DNA of 64,000 nucleotides from Rossellomorea aquimaris TF-12 (GCF_001648555.1 NZ_LQXM01000021.1:1-64000), one strand, 5' to 3'. Numbered from the stretch's first letter, positions 42,589 through 51,804 are shown. The notes: generated from the letters alone by a model not told the origin. A program made the numbers and translations.

Positions 42589-43737
42589 TTAATTGTTTAA
42601 TTCTTTTCTTGGTGGACGAGGTCCCCAATACTGATAATAATCCGTTCGAATAAAGCCGTTAAATAATTTACGCTTCTTAGTAGCTAGCTTACCATAGCAT
42701 TGTTCGAAATGTTCATGAGAAGTCATCATATATACAGACCAGGTTTCTAACTCTTTAAAAGCTTTCCCCATATCACTATACATTTTTTCGACTTCTTTTC
42801 GTTCACCTAATCGTTCTCCATATGGAGGGTTCCCTATGATCACTCCATAGTCTAATTCAGAAGTGAAATCCTTTACCTGCATTTGCTTGAATTTGACCAA
42901 ATCTCCAAGCCCAGCCTCGAGTGCATTTTCTTTTGACACCTCAATCATTCTATGGTCGATGTCTGTCCCTAAGATTTCAAGGGGTTGATCATAATTTGCT
43001 AAATCTTCGGCTTCCATTCGTACTTTGTCCCAGACATCTCCTGAAATCATTGGCCAGCTCTCTGCCAAAAATTCTCGATTAAACCCAGGGGCAATGTTTT
43101 GTCCTATTAACGCAGCCTCAATTGGAATTGTTCCAGATCCGCAGAAAGGATCTACTAAAGGACGATCAGCATTCCAAGTAGTTAGCTGGATAAGAGCAGC
43201 TGCCAACGTTTCTTTTAATGGAGCCTCTCCTTGACCTACACGGTATCCTCTCTTATGGAGTCCTCTGCCGCTTGTATCAAGTGTAATACTTGCTACATCT
43301 TTATGAATGGCTACCTCAATTTTAAAAAGAGGGCCAGTTTCGTCTAACCAGGATGTCCGACGATACGCTTTTCTTAATCTTTCAACAATGGATTTTTTCA
43401 CGATTGCCTGACAATCAGGAACACTGTATAATTTTGATTTAACTGATTTTCCTTGAACTGGAAACTCTGCATCTTCCGGAAGATAATCTTCCCATGGTAA
43501 CTTTTTTGTATTTTCAAAAAGTTCATCGAAGGAATAAGCTTTAAATTCACCGACCAGAATTTTTATTCTATCTGCTGTACGAAGCCACATATTTGCTCTG
43601 GCGATGGCTGTTTCATCACCTTCAAAAATAACTTTTCCATTCTCAACTTTGCATTCGTACCCTAAATCTTTTACTTCTTTGGCGACTATCGATTCAAGTC
43701 CCATAGCTGCCGTTGCAATTAATGTATATGTACTCAT
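42589..43737 (-). CDS. rlmL: THUMP-domain 23S rRNA methyltransferase (RlmL/YpsC)
   Basis: 382 aa from the ATG at 43737 (GAGGTG 6 bases upstream). Ferredoxin-like/THUMP RNA-binding domain at about 1-155 (YTLIATAAMGLESIVAKEVKDLGY), then a Rossmann methyltransferase with DPFCGSGTIPIEAALI (motif I) and NPPYGERLG (the N2-guanine methyltransferase motif IV). Known relative: the N-terminal half of E. coli RlmKL, which makes m2G2445. Adjacent to rnpB, as ypsC is in B. subtilis. Confidence 0.92.
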   Translation of the reverse strand: MSTYTLIATAAMGLESIVAKEVKDLGYECKVENGKVIFEGDETAIARANMWLRTADRIKILVGEFKAYSFDELFENTKKLPWEDYLPEDAEFPVQGKSVKSKLYSVPDCQAIVKKSIVERLRKAYRRTSWLDETGPLFKIEVAIHKDVASITLDTSGRGLHKRGYRVGQGEAPLKETLAAALIQLTTWNADRPLVDPFCGSGTIPIEAALIGQNIAPGFNREFLAESWPMISGDVWDKVRMEAEDLANYDQPLEILGTDIDHRMIEVSKENALEAGLGDLVKFKQMQVKDFTSELDYGVIIGNPPYGERLGERKEVEKMYSDMGKAFKELETWSVYMMTSHEHFEQCYGKLATKKRKLFNGFIRTDYYQYWGPRPPRKELNN

Positions 43738-43959
43738 GGTATACACCTCATCAGTAAATTGTCTCTATTCTGTTATTATAGTCTAATTATAAATAAAAAT
43801 AAGGTTCCGCTAACGTTTCATGTTGTTTTTATGAAAATTGCGAAGGATTATGCTTCTATTTGCTATTTTAAAAAGAAACCTTGTCCATCTTGATCGGGGC
43901 TTTCCTCAAGTTGTTTCACTAAATCATCAACATAATAGCATCGTGTAATAATGTAAAAA
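43738..43959. other. spacer between rlmL and the rnpB terminator
   Basis: No supported gene. A 25-codon open stretch on the minus strand ending with the stop at 43863-43865 reads CYYVDDLVKQLEESPDQDG..., protein-like in character, but it lacks a start codon or RBS and abuts the rnpB terminator. It may be a remnant. Confidence 0.4.
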
Positions 43960-44010
43960 TAAAAAGGACTGATACGTAAGGTAATGTATTACCTGCATGT
44001 ATCAGCCACT
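43960..44010 (-). terminator. terminator of rnpB
   Basis: GGCTGATACATGCAGGTAA pairs with TTACCTTACGTATCAGTCC, with a few mismatches, followed by TTTTTATTTTT on the minus strand. Confidence 0.85.
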
Positions 44011-44048
44011 TGCATAGTTGTAATCATTAAAACAATTGCTTTACTCCC

Positions 44049-44461
44049 GTTATAACGTTCTATAAGCCATGTTTTGTTCCGTCGTACTACAAGCGACTTA
44101 TCGTCTCGTACTCAGGCGGTAATCATCTATCTACAAAGGATTAACCTTTGTCCCTCTCTTCGTTCAATTCCTTTGAGAGGATTCCCCTACCTAAATTTGG
44201 GTTTCTCGCTCGTGGGGTTTACCTCGTTCCACTCCTGCCATTTCTAACAGGACTTCGTCACTGTGGCACTTTCAAGGTAGTCAAACCATATCTACGAATA
44301 GACTTAGGAATTTTCCCTGCCATCAACTCATAAATGAGCTGCCCTAGCTTATGAATTGGCTAGGCACGAACACTACGGGCATCTCAGCACCGTGCGAGCA
44401 TGGACTTTCCTCTACAACAAAATGTTGCAGCGATTACCCGAACGCTATAAAGGATCAGCAA
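44049..44461 (-). ncRNA. rnpB: RNase P RNA (bacterial class B)
   Basis: Catalytic RNA that trims 5' leaders from pre-tRNAs. Universal blocks on the minus strand: CGTTCGGGTAATCGCTGCA near the 5' end, GAGGAAAGTCCATGCTCGCA, GGTGCTGAGATGCCCGTAGT, AGTGCCACAGTGACGAAG, GGTAAACCCC-ACGAGCGAGA and the 3' block ATAGATGATTACCGCCTGAG then ACAAAACATGGCTTATAGAAC. P1 closes by TTATAGCGTTC with GAACGTTATAA. The layout is that of the Bacillus type. 5' end set from the promoter at 44468-44496; the 3' end is approximate. Confidence 0.97.
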
Positions 44462-44467
44462 TTCCTA

Positions 44468-44496
44468 ATTATAAAGGAGTTTAGTCGATAATTCAA
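44468..44496 (-). promoter_or_regulatory. sigma-A promoter of rnpB
   Basis: TTGAAT (44496-44491), a 17-base spacer and TATAAT (44473-44468) on the minus strand, placing the start near 44461. Consensus-level strength fits a stable RNA gene. Confidence 0.88.
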
Positions 44497-44505
44497 CAGG
44501 AAAAA

Positions 44506-44811
44506 TCAGTCATACAATTTATTTCCAAATACATGCTTTTCTAAATTAGACAACCTCTTTAAAATATCAAAGTTTGTTGTTCCTGTCTGCTGAGGCTGTG
44601 CTATTGGGCGCTTGTTTGCACCATCTACTTGTTTTTTCAAACGAAGATTTTCTTGTTGAAGTTCTTCAATCTCTTGATGAAATGTTTCATAATCCTTGAT
44701 AATCAAATCCAAAAATTTATCCACATCTTCTTGTTTATAACCTCGCATACCACTTTTAAATTCTTTTTCTAAAATGTCTTTTGCCGTTAATTTAACTTTA
44801 TCTGAGATCAT
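44506..44811 (-). CDS. gpsB: cell-division regulator GpsB
   Basis: 101-aa DivIVA-domain coiled-coil protein that shuttles PBP1 (PonA) between sidewall and septum. ATG at 44811 (GAGGTG six bases upstream) gives [36 protein letters not shown], the membrane-binding DivIVA motif, then a coiled coil (about 35-65) and the short C-terminal hexamerisation domain ([17 protein letters not shown]). Its client, ponA, is in the same window (54876-57572). Sits between ypsA and rnpB as in B. subtilis. Confidence 0.95.
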   Translation of the reverse strand: MISDKVKLTAKDILEKEFKSGMRGYKQEDVDKFLDLIIKDYETFHQEIEELQQENLRLKKQVDGANKRPIAQPQQTGTTNFDILKRLSNLEKHVFGNKLYD

Positions 44812-44909
44812 TATATTCACCTCTATATTTATCTCTATCATTTTTTCAAATTACTTATAATTTGTCAATTATATAAATGGAAAAAAGGGATGAAACTGAG
44901 AAACCAATA

Positions 44910-45464
44910 TTATGATTTCCATTGTTCTTCTTCTACCACCCATTGTAAGTCATCAAAGGATATCGTTCTGATTTCAAAATAAGGATTTGATTCTTTTATT
45001 TTTTTTGCTTCTTGAAAAAAATATTGTGGTGACCCTTCTTTTTCTTCATCATACAAAATAAGTAGCGATTGACTTTTTTGTAAAAATAATTGATTTCTAT
45101 TCCGAAATTGTTGTGGGTTTTTATAAGGCTCTTTAGAGATAGATTCCACAAAATCAGCTTGGGAAACAATCATTTCATAATACTCTTTGTTTTGTTCGTT
45201 CCATTTCTCTTCTTGATTTATAAAAGGCGTAAGAATCGCTAATTTGAGATTGGGGTAATCTTCCTGCAGTTCAAATACTACTTCAGCTCCCCAAAGCTCT
45301 ACTCCAAGCTGACCACTTATTAATACCCATTCCAAACCGTTATCCAAAAGATCGATCAACTCTTTTTTCAGAGCTTGTTTAATATAATACACCGCTTTGT
45401 CATCTTGTTTAAAAATGCCTAATTCGAAAGATTTGTAACCTGTTAAGCACACAACTTTACTCAA
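44910..45464 (-). CDS. ypsA: YpsA family protein (DUF1273, SLOG-like)
   Basis: 184-aa Rossmann-like/SLOG protein. The N-terminal [28 protein letters not shown] and [19 protein letters not shown] blocks are diagnostic, with the nucleotide-binding glycines in SGQLGVE. In B. subtilis YpsA overproduction affects cell division and oxidative stress resistance. Immediately upstream of gpsB on the same strand. Confidence 0.93.
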   Translation of the reverse strand: MSKVVCLTGYKSFELGIFKQDDKAVYYIKQALKKELIDLLDNGLEWVLISGQLGVELWGAEVVFELQEDYPNLKLAILTPFINQEEKWNEQNKEYYEMIVSQADFVESISKEPYKNPQQFRNRNQLFLQKSQSLLILYDEEKEGSPQYFFQEAKKIKESNPYFEIRTISFDDLQWVVEEEQWKS

Positions 45465-45626
45465 TCTGATAAAACTCCTTTTTGAAAAGGTTGGTTCTAC
45501 AATGTATAGGGTTCTGAAACCCTAATGAAATTTCGATTCAATTCTATATCTCTTATGTAATTCTAGTGTACCCAAACTTATACACACTATTGTAACACAT
45601 TTCAATATTTTGCTTTATAGAAAATG

Positions 45627-45728
45627 AAAAAAGGGTAACTCAGTCAGAGTATGACACCCCCAGGAATAAAAAAGTACAATAAACATCCTGTATTATCTGA
45701 AGTCACACTCTTATAAGTTACCCTTTTA
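45627..45728 (-). terminator. long hairpin after cotD
   Basis: AAAAGGGTAACT pairs with AGTTACCCTTTT at the ends, and inside that GAGT-A-TGAC pairs with GTCA-C-ACTC, leaving a ~45-base apical loop. It is about 100 bases in total, long for a simple terminator. Confidence 0.6.
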
Positions 45729-45747
45729 AGAGGTTATCTAAATAAAA

Positions 45748-46089
45748 TTATCGCCCCATACCGTATGGTCCGAAAGGTGGTCTTGGTCTAGGGCCTGGGC
45801 CTGGGCCTGGGCCGAATCCTGGACCGCCTGGGCCAACGCCGGGTCCCTGACCTGCTCCTGGACCTCCAGGGCCGCCTCCGCAGTTAAACTGTTGGTTTGA
45901 AACACTGTCTACAGTTGATTGTGTTTGTGGAAAATAATGTTTATGTTGGTACATAACATTGTTCACTGTTGTTGTATGTTGTGGATGAATATGAGGAACC
46001 TCATAGGTAGTAAAAGTATGGTTCACACAACATTTAGTAGGGTGCTTTACTGCTGGAAGCACATTACTAGGTCTTGGTCTACAATGCAT
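45748..46089 (-). CDS. cotD: spore coat protein CotD
   Basis: 113 aa. The N-terminal half (MHCRPRPSNVLPAVKHPTKCCVNHTFTTYEVPHIHPQHTT in part) has the Cys/His/Pro-rich character of CotD. The C-terminal third is a collagen-like Gly-Pro repeat (GPGG/GPGPGP) longer than I recall for B. subtilis. RBS AAAGGAG is present. A near-match to the sigma-K -10 (CATAGGCTGT) lies about 45 bases upstream; expression in the mother cell late in sporulation is expected. Position between ypsA and mrfB matches. Confidence 0.88.
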   Translation of the reverse strand: MHCRPRPSNVLPAVKHPTKCCVNHTFTTYEVPHIHPQHTTTVNNVMYQHKHYFPQTQSTVDSVSNQQFNCGGGPGGPGAGQGPGVGPGGPGFGPGPGPGPRPRPPFGPYGMGR

Positions 46090-46188
46090 AGTAATAATCT
46101 CCTTTCATCAATTAGTTGTTACATTAACAGCCTATGATTTGAAGGGAGAACATGTACTAATGAAAATACCTATTTTTGTAGCTTCATG

Positions 46189-46293
46189 CTACATAAAAGT
46201 ATATAGACTTTCAGAATAATTAGAAAAAACAAACACAGTTAAACCAATGACGACAAAAAACAAAATTAAGATCGCACGGTTCATTTTCATCAT
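46189..46293 (-). CDS. small membrane peptide, about 31-34 aa
   Basis: Minus-strand frame starting at one of three close ATGs (46293, 46290 or 46284) and ending at TAG. The peptide has one hydrophobic span (AILILFFVVIGLTVFVFS) flanked by Arg and by polar YSESLY. The RBS is weak (GATGGG), so the gene is plausible but unproven. It lies 100 bases upstream of cotD on the same strand. Confidence 0.4.
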   Translation of the reverse strand: MMKMNRAILILFFVVIGLTVFVFSNYSESLYTFM

Positions 46294-46431
46294 CCCATCT
46301 AAAGAAAAAATATTTCAACACAATTAAATATTTTACAACTTCTTTAGAAAATTCTCAATATAAATATAAGAGGAATGAACCATTTTTTATTTTTTTCTGA
46401 TTCTTTGCCAAAATATGCTTTAAAGTCGGAA

Positions 46432-47694
46432 TTACCCGCTTTTTTTGACTAACCGATTGATTCGATAATTCAATTTTTCTAAGGAGGATTTCACCTTTCC
46501 TTCATCCTCAGAGTCGGAATATTGTAGTAAATGGACCAGCTCGTAGCACTTTTTTAAGGCCATTTGGTAATCCTTGGTTTTATGCTCGTACAGCTTTGCT
46601 AATTCTAATAATACTTCTTTCTTTATACGTAACGATGAAGTGTTCGAAGCTTCTTCCCAAAGCTCGATGGCCTTTTGTACGTTTTTTTCTTTTTTGTATT
46701 GTAAAGCTAATTGATGCATTGCTTCATAATTCTCATTTTTACTGCCTTTTAGAATGTTTTCATACCGTTCCTTAGCAATCCCCTTATTACCTGTATATTC
46801 AAGCCATCTTCCAACTTCAAATTGTTCCTGATCCGTTGATGTTTCATCTACATTCAACAACTGAAATGAAAGATGAGTATACAACGTAATTAATGATAAG
46901 ATATCTAATTCATTATGCTTCATGACCTGTAAAATACCTTCCGGATCTCTCCGGTCAATATAATCAAAATAAATCATAGGAGCCAGATAGCCTGGAACGT
47001 CATCCTTTCTCTCAAAACCTAAAATTTCTTTTTCTACATTTACTAATTTAACGGAATCTAATTTATGCTTAAATAGCCTTCTTGACCCATGGTATAAATC
47101 AAAATGCCCAAAGGAAGGAAGTTGTGGAACATGATCTTTAAGTAATCTATGCCTCGTCTTCACTTGTGGCCAATCAAAGGCTTTACCATTGTACGTAACG
47201 AGAGTAGTATAATCTACCTTGCTTAAAAAACTATGATATAAAGGAATCTCGCTACCTGGTTGTGGTAAAAAATGTTGCGTTACAATCACTTCATCCCCAA
47301 CAATTCTTCCATGCCCCAATAAAAAGATTGTATTTCCAACCCCTCCACCTAAACCTGTTGTTTCAGTATCGAAGAAAAATAAGTCCTCTGGATGTAATCC
47401 TTTTGTTGAAAGTGGATGTTCACCATTAAAGCTTTGCCAAGCCTTTACCGCTTTTAACAAATCCTTAAACGCATACTGGCCATGTTTATGAAGGATAGAA
47501 TACCTTTTTTCACGGACCAAACAATAATCCCCATCTACTTGGTAAGTTGTTGTTCCATTTTGTATCCAGCTCTCCTCATGGGCGAGGTTAATCGTTGAGT
47601 CCTCAAATAAAGGTAATGGTTTAGTATCCTTTTCTTCATTTTCTTCTCTAATAATATGCTTTTTCATTCGATTCAATTTATTCTTTAAAGACAT
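46432..47694 (-). CDS. mrfB: 3'-5' exonuclease MrfB (YprB), DEDD-type plus TPR tail
   Basis: 420 aa. Exonuclease domain with the DEDD acids: D-x-E in FFFDTETTGLGGGVGN (about residues 109-111), LVTYNGKAFDWPQ and HNELDILSLITLY. The C-terminal third is TPR-like (YEAMHQLALQYKKEKNVQKAIELWEEAS). Known: in B. subtilis YprA/YprB are MrfA/MrfB, an excision repair pair that removes mitomycin C adducts independently of UvrABC. MrfA's gene lies 17 bases upstream on the same strand. Confidence 0.92.
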   Translation of the reverse strand: MSLKNKLNRMKKHIIREENEEKDTKPLPLFEDSTINLAHEESWIQNGTTTYQVDGDYCLVREKRYSILHKHGQYAFKDLLKAVKAWQSFNGEHPLSTKGLHPEDLFFFDTETTGLGGGVGNTIFLLGHGRIVGDEVIVTQHFLPQPGSEIPLYHSFLSKVDYTTLVTYNGKAFDWPQVKTRHRLLKDHVPQLPSFGHFDLYHGSRRLFKHKLDSVKLVNVEKEILGFERKDDVPGYLAPMIYFDYIDRRDPEGILQVMKHNELDILSLITLYTHLSFQLLNVDETSTDQEQFEVGRWLEYTGNKGIAKERYENILKGSKNENYEAMHQLALQYKKEKNVQKAIELWEEASNTSSLRIKKEVLLELAKLYEHKTKDYQMALKKCYELVHLLQYSDSEDEGKVKSSLEKLNYRINRLVKKSG

Positions 47695-47711
47695 TATGTC
47701 TCCTCCCTTGT

Positions 47712-49985
47712 TTACTGAAGGAAAAGATAGAGAAGCTTTAGGGCATCGCCTTTAGCCGATTCTAAGGAGTGCTCTGTTCCTATACAGGATGGACATCCAT
47801 TTTGACAAGGACAACGTTCAATCATCATTGTGGTTTCATCAAGTATATTCTCTATTTGTTCATATACCTTCTCACTTAATCCAACTCCTCCTGGATAACG
47901 ATCGTAAATAAATACAGTTGGTTTTTCATTATGAGCTGCTTTAACTTGTGGTACTACGAAAATATCGCTTGGATCACACATAACGTATAGTGGAACTATC
48001 GCCTTTAAGCTTTGTGCTACGCCAATCAAGCCTTCTTCTAGTCGCTCTTGAGTAAATACCGATTGATCATATAGGGAAATCCAGCTTGAGCTAGTATGAA
48101 GTTCTTCTTCAGGAAGATGAATTGGACCAGATCCTATATTCTCATGAGTGTCAAATTTAATTTTTTTGAAAATAGTTGCCATGGCTTGGACTGTAACGTC
48201 TCCAAAAGCAATTTCACATGAACCAGTTTGTCTATTTTTATCCGTCTCAAGCACTCTGAGTTGAACAGCTAAATTAGCATCCGTAAAATAATCCACATCC
48301 ACTTCTCTTACAAATGCCTTCTTTTCATCCCAATCCAATTTTTCCACTTGATATTGAACACCTTGATGAAGATAAATAGCTTCGTCATGTAATAAAGTCA
48401 TTGCAGAAAAACGATCCATCTCTCCGATCACCTTCACTGCAGCAATTTCTGTTTGATCAATAATGATCACATTTTCTTGAGACGCGGAACGAAGACTTAT
48501 GTTATGGGCAGGAAAGACATCATTCATCCAGTACCACTTTTCACCGTTTTTATGAACAACTCTCTCCTCCACTAAAAACTCCAGGATATCCTCAATATTA
48601 TGCTGACCAAATTCCTCACCTTCCTTGAATGGGAGCTCATATGCAGCACACTTTATATGATCTATAAGAATAATGAGATTATCAGGATTAATTCTTGCTG
48701 TTTCAGGAGTCTGATTAAAGAAATAGTCTGGATGTTTGATGATAAATTGATCAAGAGGGCTAGAACTTGCTACCATAATAACGAGAGACTCCCCGTGCCT
48801 TCTTCCAGCTCTCCCAGCCTGTTGCCAAGCACTTGCAATTGTTCCTGGGTATCCAGTCATAATACATACCTGCAATTGACCAATGTCTACTCCAAGTTCA
48901 AGGGCATTCGTACTCACAACACCATATATTTCTCCTGAACGAAGACCTTTTTCTATTTCTCTTCTTTGGGTAGGAAGATATCCTCCCCTATATCCTCTAA
49001 TCGATTTTGGCCCTAATTGATTCTTGACCAAATTTTGTAAATAAGTCAGAATAATCTCTACCCTCACTCTACTTCTAGCAAAAATAATAGTTTGAATTTT
49101 GTTTCTTAACAGCTCTCCGGCAATTTTTCTAACCTCAAGGGTTGCGCTCCTACGAATGTTTAAGGGTTTATTAACAATTGGTGGATTATAAAATAAGAAG
49201 TGTTTCTTTGCGCTAGGTGCTCCGTTATTGTTTATCAAACTCATTTGAGTCCCTGTTAACTCCTCTGCTAATTCCTTTGGATTGGCGATGGTAGCCGATG
49301 TACAGATAAAAATAGGCTTGGCTCCATAAAATTCGCAAATACGTTGCAACCTTCTAATTACGTTACTAACATGGGAACCAAACACACCCCTATATATATG
49401 AAGCTCATCTATAATGACATATTTCAGATTTTCAAATAATGATACCCATTTCGTATGATGAGGTAATATAGCTGAATGAAGCATATCTGGATTGGTTATC
49501 ACAATATGACCTGCTTTTCTAACCTTTTGACGAATATTTGCAGCTGTATCCCCGTCATATGTGTAGCTATTAATGTCTGCTCCCGCCTCTGAAATGATTT
49601 CATTTAACTCACTCTTTTGATCTTGCGCGAGAGCTTTCGTAGGAAATATATATAAGGCTCTGGCATTTTCATCTTCTAAGATTGACTGAAGAACAGGAAG
49701 GTTATAACAAAGTGTCTTTCCAGATGCTGTAGGGGTCACAGCAGTAAAACTCTTTCCCTCCATAGCTAATTGGAAGGCGGAGTGTTGATGAGAATATAGT
49801 TTTTGAATCCCTTTTCCCATTAAAGCTTTCTTGATTCGATCATCCACTTCATCAGGCATGTTGACAAGCTGAGCAGGTTTTTCTTCGATAGTATGCCAAT
49901 GGACAACCTGTTGGTTAAATTGTTCATCCTTTTTAAATACATCTATAATTTGTTGCAGGTTATTCTTCTTAAACACACGTTTCAC
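47712..49985 (-). CDS. mrfA: DEAD/DEAH-box helicase MrfA (YprA)
   Basis: 757-aa superfamily 2 helicase: Walker A TPTASGKTLCYN (about 85-96), DEAH-type box VIIDELHIYRG, SATIANP, motif VI QAGRAGRRHGES. A C-terminal DUF1998 region ends with a four-cysteine site CPCQNGCPSC near residue 725, needed for metal binding in the family. Forms the two-gene mitomycin-repair operon with mrfB. Length agrees with B. subtilis YprA (about 749). Confidence 0.95.
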   Translation of the reverse strand: MKRVFKKNNLQQIIDVFKKDEQFNQQVVHWHTIEEKPAQLVNMPDEVDDRIKKALMGKGIQKLYSHQHSAFQLAMEGKSFTAVTPTASGKTLCYNLPVLQSILEDENARALYIFPTKALAQDQKSELNEIISEAGADINSYTYDGDTAANIRQKVRKAGHIVITNPDMLHSAILPHHTKWVSLFENLKYVIIDELHIYRGVFGSHVSNVIRRLQRICEFYGAKPIFICTSATIANPKELAEELTGTQMSLINNNGAPSAKKHFLFYNPPIVNKPLNIRRSATLEVRKIAGELLRNKIQTIIFARSRVRVEIILTYLQNLVKNQLGPKSIRGYRGGYLPTQRREIEKGLRSGEIYGVVSTNALELGVDIGQLQVCIMTGYPGTIASAWQQAGRAGRRHGESLVIMVASSSPLDQFIIKHPDYFFNQTPETARINPDNLIILIDHIKCAAYELPFKEGEEFGQHNIEDILEFLVEERVVHKNGEKWYWMNDVFPAHNISLRSASQENVIIIDQTEIAAVKVIGEMDRFSAMTLLHDEAIYLHQGVQYQVEKLDWDEKKAFVREVDVDYFTDANLAVQLRVLETDKNRQTGSCEIAFGDVTVQAMATIFKKIKFDTHENIGSGPIHLPEEELHTSSSWISLYDQSVFTQERLEEGLIGVAQSLKAIVPLYVMCDPSDIFVVPQVKAAHNEKPTVFIYDRYPGGVGLSEKVYEQIENILDETTMMIERCPCQNGCPSCIGTEHSLESAKGDALKLLYLFLQ

Positions 49986-50077
49986 CTCTTTACTCTATTT
50001 TAGCGAATCTATGTTCGAACCTAAAGTAAAAAAAACGAATTAGCCTGTTTTTGCTCCATTTCTTTTTTTAAAAAAGC

Positions 50078-50275
50078 TCCTTTCGCAAAGATTGTTGTTT
50101 TATACATGAGTCTGTTAATGGCTCTGTCAACCAGTGTGTGCCAGGTGGTGAGGGGATCTGCTTCGCTTTCCGCGAACGTTCGGCCGAGCCTCCTCAGCTT
50201 CGCTTCCGGGGTCTCGGCACGCCCGTTCTTCCGCAGGAATCTACGCAGTTCCCCTCCCCATCTATGCACTTCCAT
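50078..50275. repeat. MITE-like palindromic repeat, copy 4
   Basis: Starts AGCTCCTTTCGCAAAGATTG and shares the TTGTTTTATA, GGCTCTGTCAACCAG and GCTTCCGGGGTCTCGGCACGCCCGTT phrases with the copies at 2995 and 5450. GAGGGGATCTGC pairs imperfectly with GCAGTTCCCCTC. Its right end shows no matching terminal repeat, so it may be truncated. Open frames in this interval on both strands are repeat artefacts, not genes. Confidence 0.75.
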
Positions 50276-50371
50276 TGTTATTCTCCTCATTATTTGGTAG
50301 ACAATAGCACAATTTTCAACCTGTTTCATAGACTACTATGAATATGTTTGCATGAAAGGAGTATCTACACT

Positions 50372-50836
50372 ATGAAAAAAGAATTTCCAAATGAACCTAC
50401 AAATAAAAATGGTTTTGGGGATTTAATTCACACAATGAATGAGTTTTTTCATGAACGACCGATGAAAGGGATGCTACAAAGCATCGATGATTTTTTTGCT
50501 TCATCGGCCAATCCTTTTGGTACTTTTCCAGTGGACCTGAGAGAAGCAAATAATCATTATATTGTAACAGCAGAGCTTCCAGGAATTAAAAAAGATCAAA
50601 TCGAATTAGACGTTTTCCCTCAATTCATGACTATTTCGGTTACAAATATTGAAAGTTACTCGGAAGAAAATGAAAGGCATCAAGTCATTCGAAGAAAGCA
50701 ATCAACCAGGAAAAGCACTAGAACGATTAATTTTCCAAGAACCGTTAATGAAAAGAATGTAAAAGCTTCATACAAAGATGGATTATTAACCGTGAAAGTA
50801 GATAGAGAGTCTGGGAAAAGAATAAATATCGAATAA
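50372..50836 (+). CDS. small heat-shock protein (Hsp20/alpha-crystallin)
   Basis: 154 aa from the ATG at 50372 (AAAGGAG 10 bases upstream). The alpha-crystallin domain covers about 55-150: PVDLREANNHYIVTAELPGIKKDQIELDV, ...RTINFPRTVNEKNVKASYKDGLLTVKVDRE. The N-terminal arm is Phe-rich (GDLIHTMNEFFHERP). The usual C-terminal I-x-I anchor is not obvious; the chain ends GKRINIE. A monocistronic holdase gene, terminated at 50835. No CIRCE element was seen upstream. Confidence 0.9.
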   Translation: MKKEFPNEPTNKNGFGDLIHTMNEFFHERPMKGMLQSIDDFFASSANPFGTFPVDLREANNHYIVTAELPGIKKDQIELDVFPQFMTISVTNIESYSEENERHQVIRRKQSTRKSTRTINFPRTVNEKNVKASYKDGLLTVKVDRESGKRINIE

Positions 50837-50877
50837 AAAGAAAGAAGAGCAGCCAAAGCTGCTCTTCTTTCTTTTTA
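50835..50877. terminator. bidirectional terminator between hsp20 and yppG
   Basis: AAAAAGAAAGAAGAGCAGC and its complement form a 19-bp perfect stem with a 4-base loop between convergent genes; the yppG stop lies within its edge. Confidence 0.93.
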
Positions 50878-51360
50878 AAGTTTAAAAATACCTCCAAGTC
50901 CTTTAACAAGTGATGATACTTGATTTACGGCTCCCATTAATTGACCTGTGGTATTCATCACCTTATTGAAATCAAATGATCCGTCTTGTGACTTAAAAGA
51001 ATTCATAATGCCATTTACTCCAGTTGATGGCGGTTTATTCATAAACGATGCTTTAGGATAAGGGTTTGCATACTGTGGCTGCTGCATGGCCTTCATTTGA
51101 TAAGGGTTGTATTCTTCCTGTTGAAGAGGATTTTCAAAATAAGGATTCATTTGATTATGATTCCCCTGCTCCTGAAAGGGTGAGAATGCATGATTAGGCT
51201 GTTGATAAAAATTTGGATAGCCAGGATGGTAATTGGATTGGGCTGTAAAAGGTTCTTGAGCAGGATAGTTTAACATTTGCCCTTGGGCTGGATAGGGTGG
51301 ATTGGGATAAGGAATAGAATAGTAATTGTGCATTTGCCTTAATTTACGTGAAGAATTCAT
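50875..51360 (-). CDS. yppG: YppG-like coat-type protein
   Basis: 161 aa from the ATG at 51360 (GGGGG five bases upstream). The N-terminal two-thirds are Pro/Tyr/Asn/Gln-rich low complexity (PYPNPPYPAQGQMLNYPAQEP..., NPYFENPLQQEEYNPYQM). The C-terminus is a more conserved helix (MNSFKSQDGSFDFNKVMNTTGQLMGAVNQVSSLVKGLGGIF) like the YppG family. Composition suggests a spore coat or surface protein. Likely sporulation-associated, by analogy only. Confidence 0.8.
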   Translation of the reverse strand: MNSSRKLRQMHNYYSIPYPNPPYPAQGQMLNYPAQEPFTAQSNYHPGYPNFYQQPNHAFSPFQEQGNHNQMNPYFENPLQQEEYNPYQMKAMQQPQYANPYPKASFMNKPPSTGVNGIMNSFKSQDGSFDFNKVMNTTGQLMGAVNQVSSLVKGLGGIFKL

Positions 51361-51571
51361 ACTTAGCCCCCTTACATTTAAATAGTTACTACACCATATG
51401 AGAGGATGAAACGATTGGTGAAAAAACCATATAATATTTTTCGACACAGTTGAAAATAATGTCGGAAGTTACACTATTCTTAAAACTTAAAGAAAGCGTT
51501 TTCTATGTTACCATACGAATAGAAGGTAGCTATCATTTTCTTATGAAATATTAGTATTAGGAGGAATATTT

Positions 51572-51751
51572 ATGACACTGAATGAATTGCTTAAAATGTT
51601 CGAGAATCGAAAACAGTATGAAGCAACAGATCAACTAGAACTCCTTACAATGGCCAAAAAACTTTATATTTCAAATGAAATATCCTATCAAGATTATAAA
51701 AAGCTCGTTAAAGAAATAAATGAAACTGAAGATACTGCAATTACAAATTAA
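51572..51751 (+). CDS. yppF: YppF-like small protein
   Basis: 59 aa, ATG preceded by TAGGAGGAATATTT. A helical, charged peptide (MTLNELLKMFENRKQYEATDQ..., YQDYKKLVKEINE) with the length and position of B. subtilis YppF, between yppG and yppE. It shares a terminator with the convergent yppE. No function known. Confidence 0.8.
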   Translation: MTLNELLKMFENRKQYEATDQLELLTMAKKLYISNEISYQDYKKLVKEINETEDTAITN

Positions 51752-51804
51752 GTTTTAACTCTTTTGCCGGTTATCTTGATTATTCCTTTACTGAACTATA
51801 ATAA

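Noticed and set aside
43860..43950. Minus-strand fragment reading CYYVDDLVKQLEESPDQDG... between rlmL and rnpB
   Set aside because: Protein-like but without a start codon or RBS and abutting the rnpB terminator; kept only as a possible remnant.
50021..50341. Open frames on both strands (102, 64 and 67 codons) around 50100-50330
   Set aside because: All are produced by the GC-rich repeat copy 4; overlapping frames in three phases with biased composition are typical of repeat DNA.
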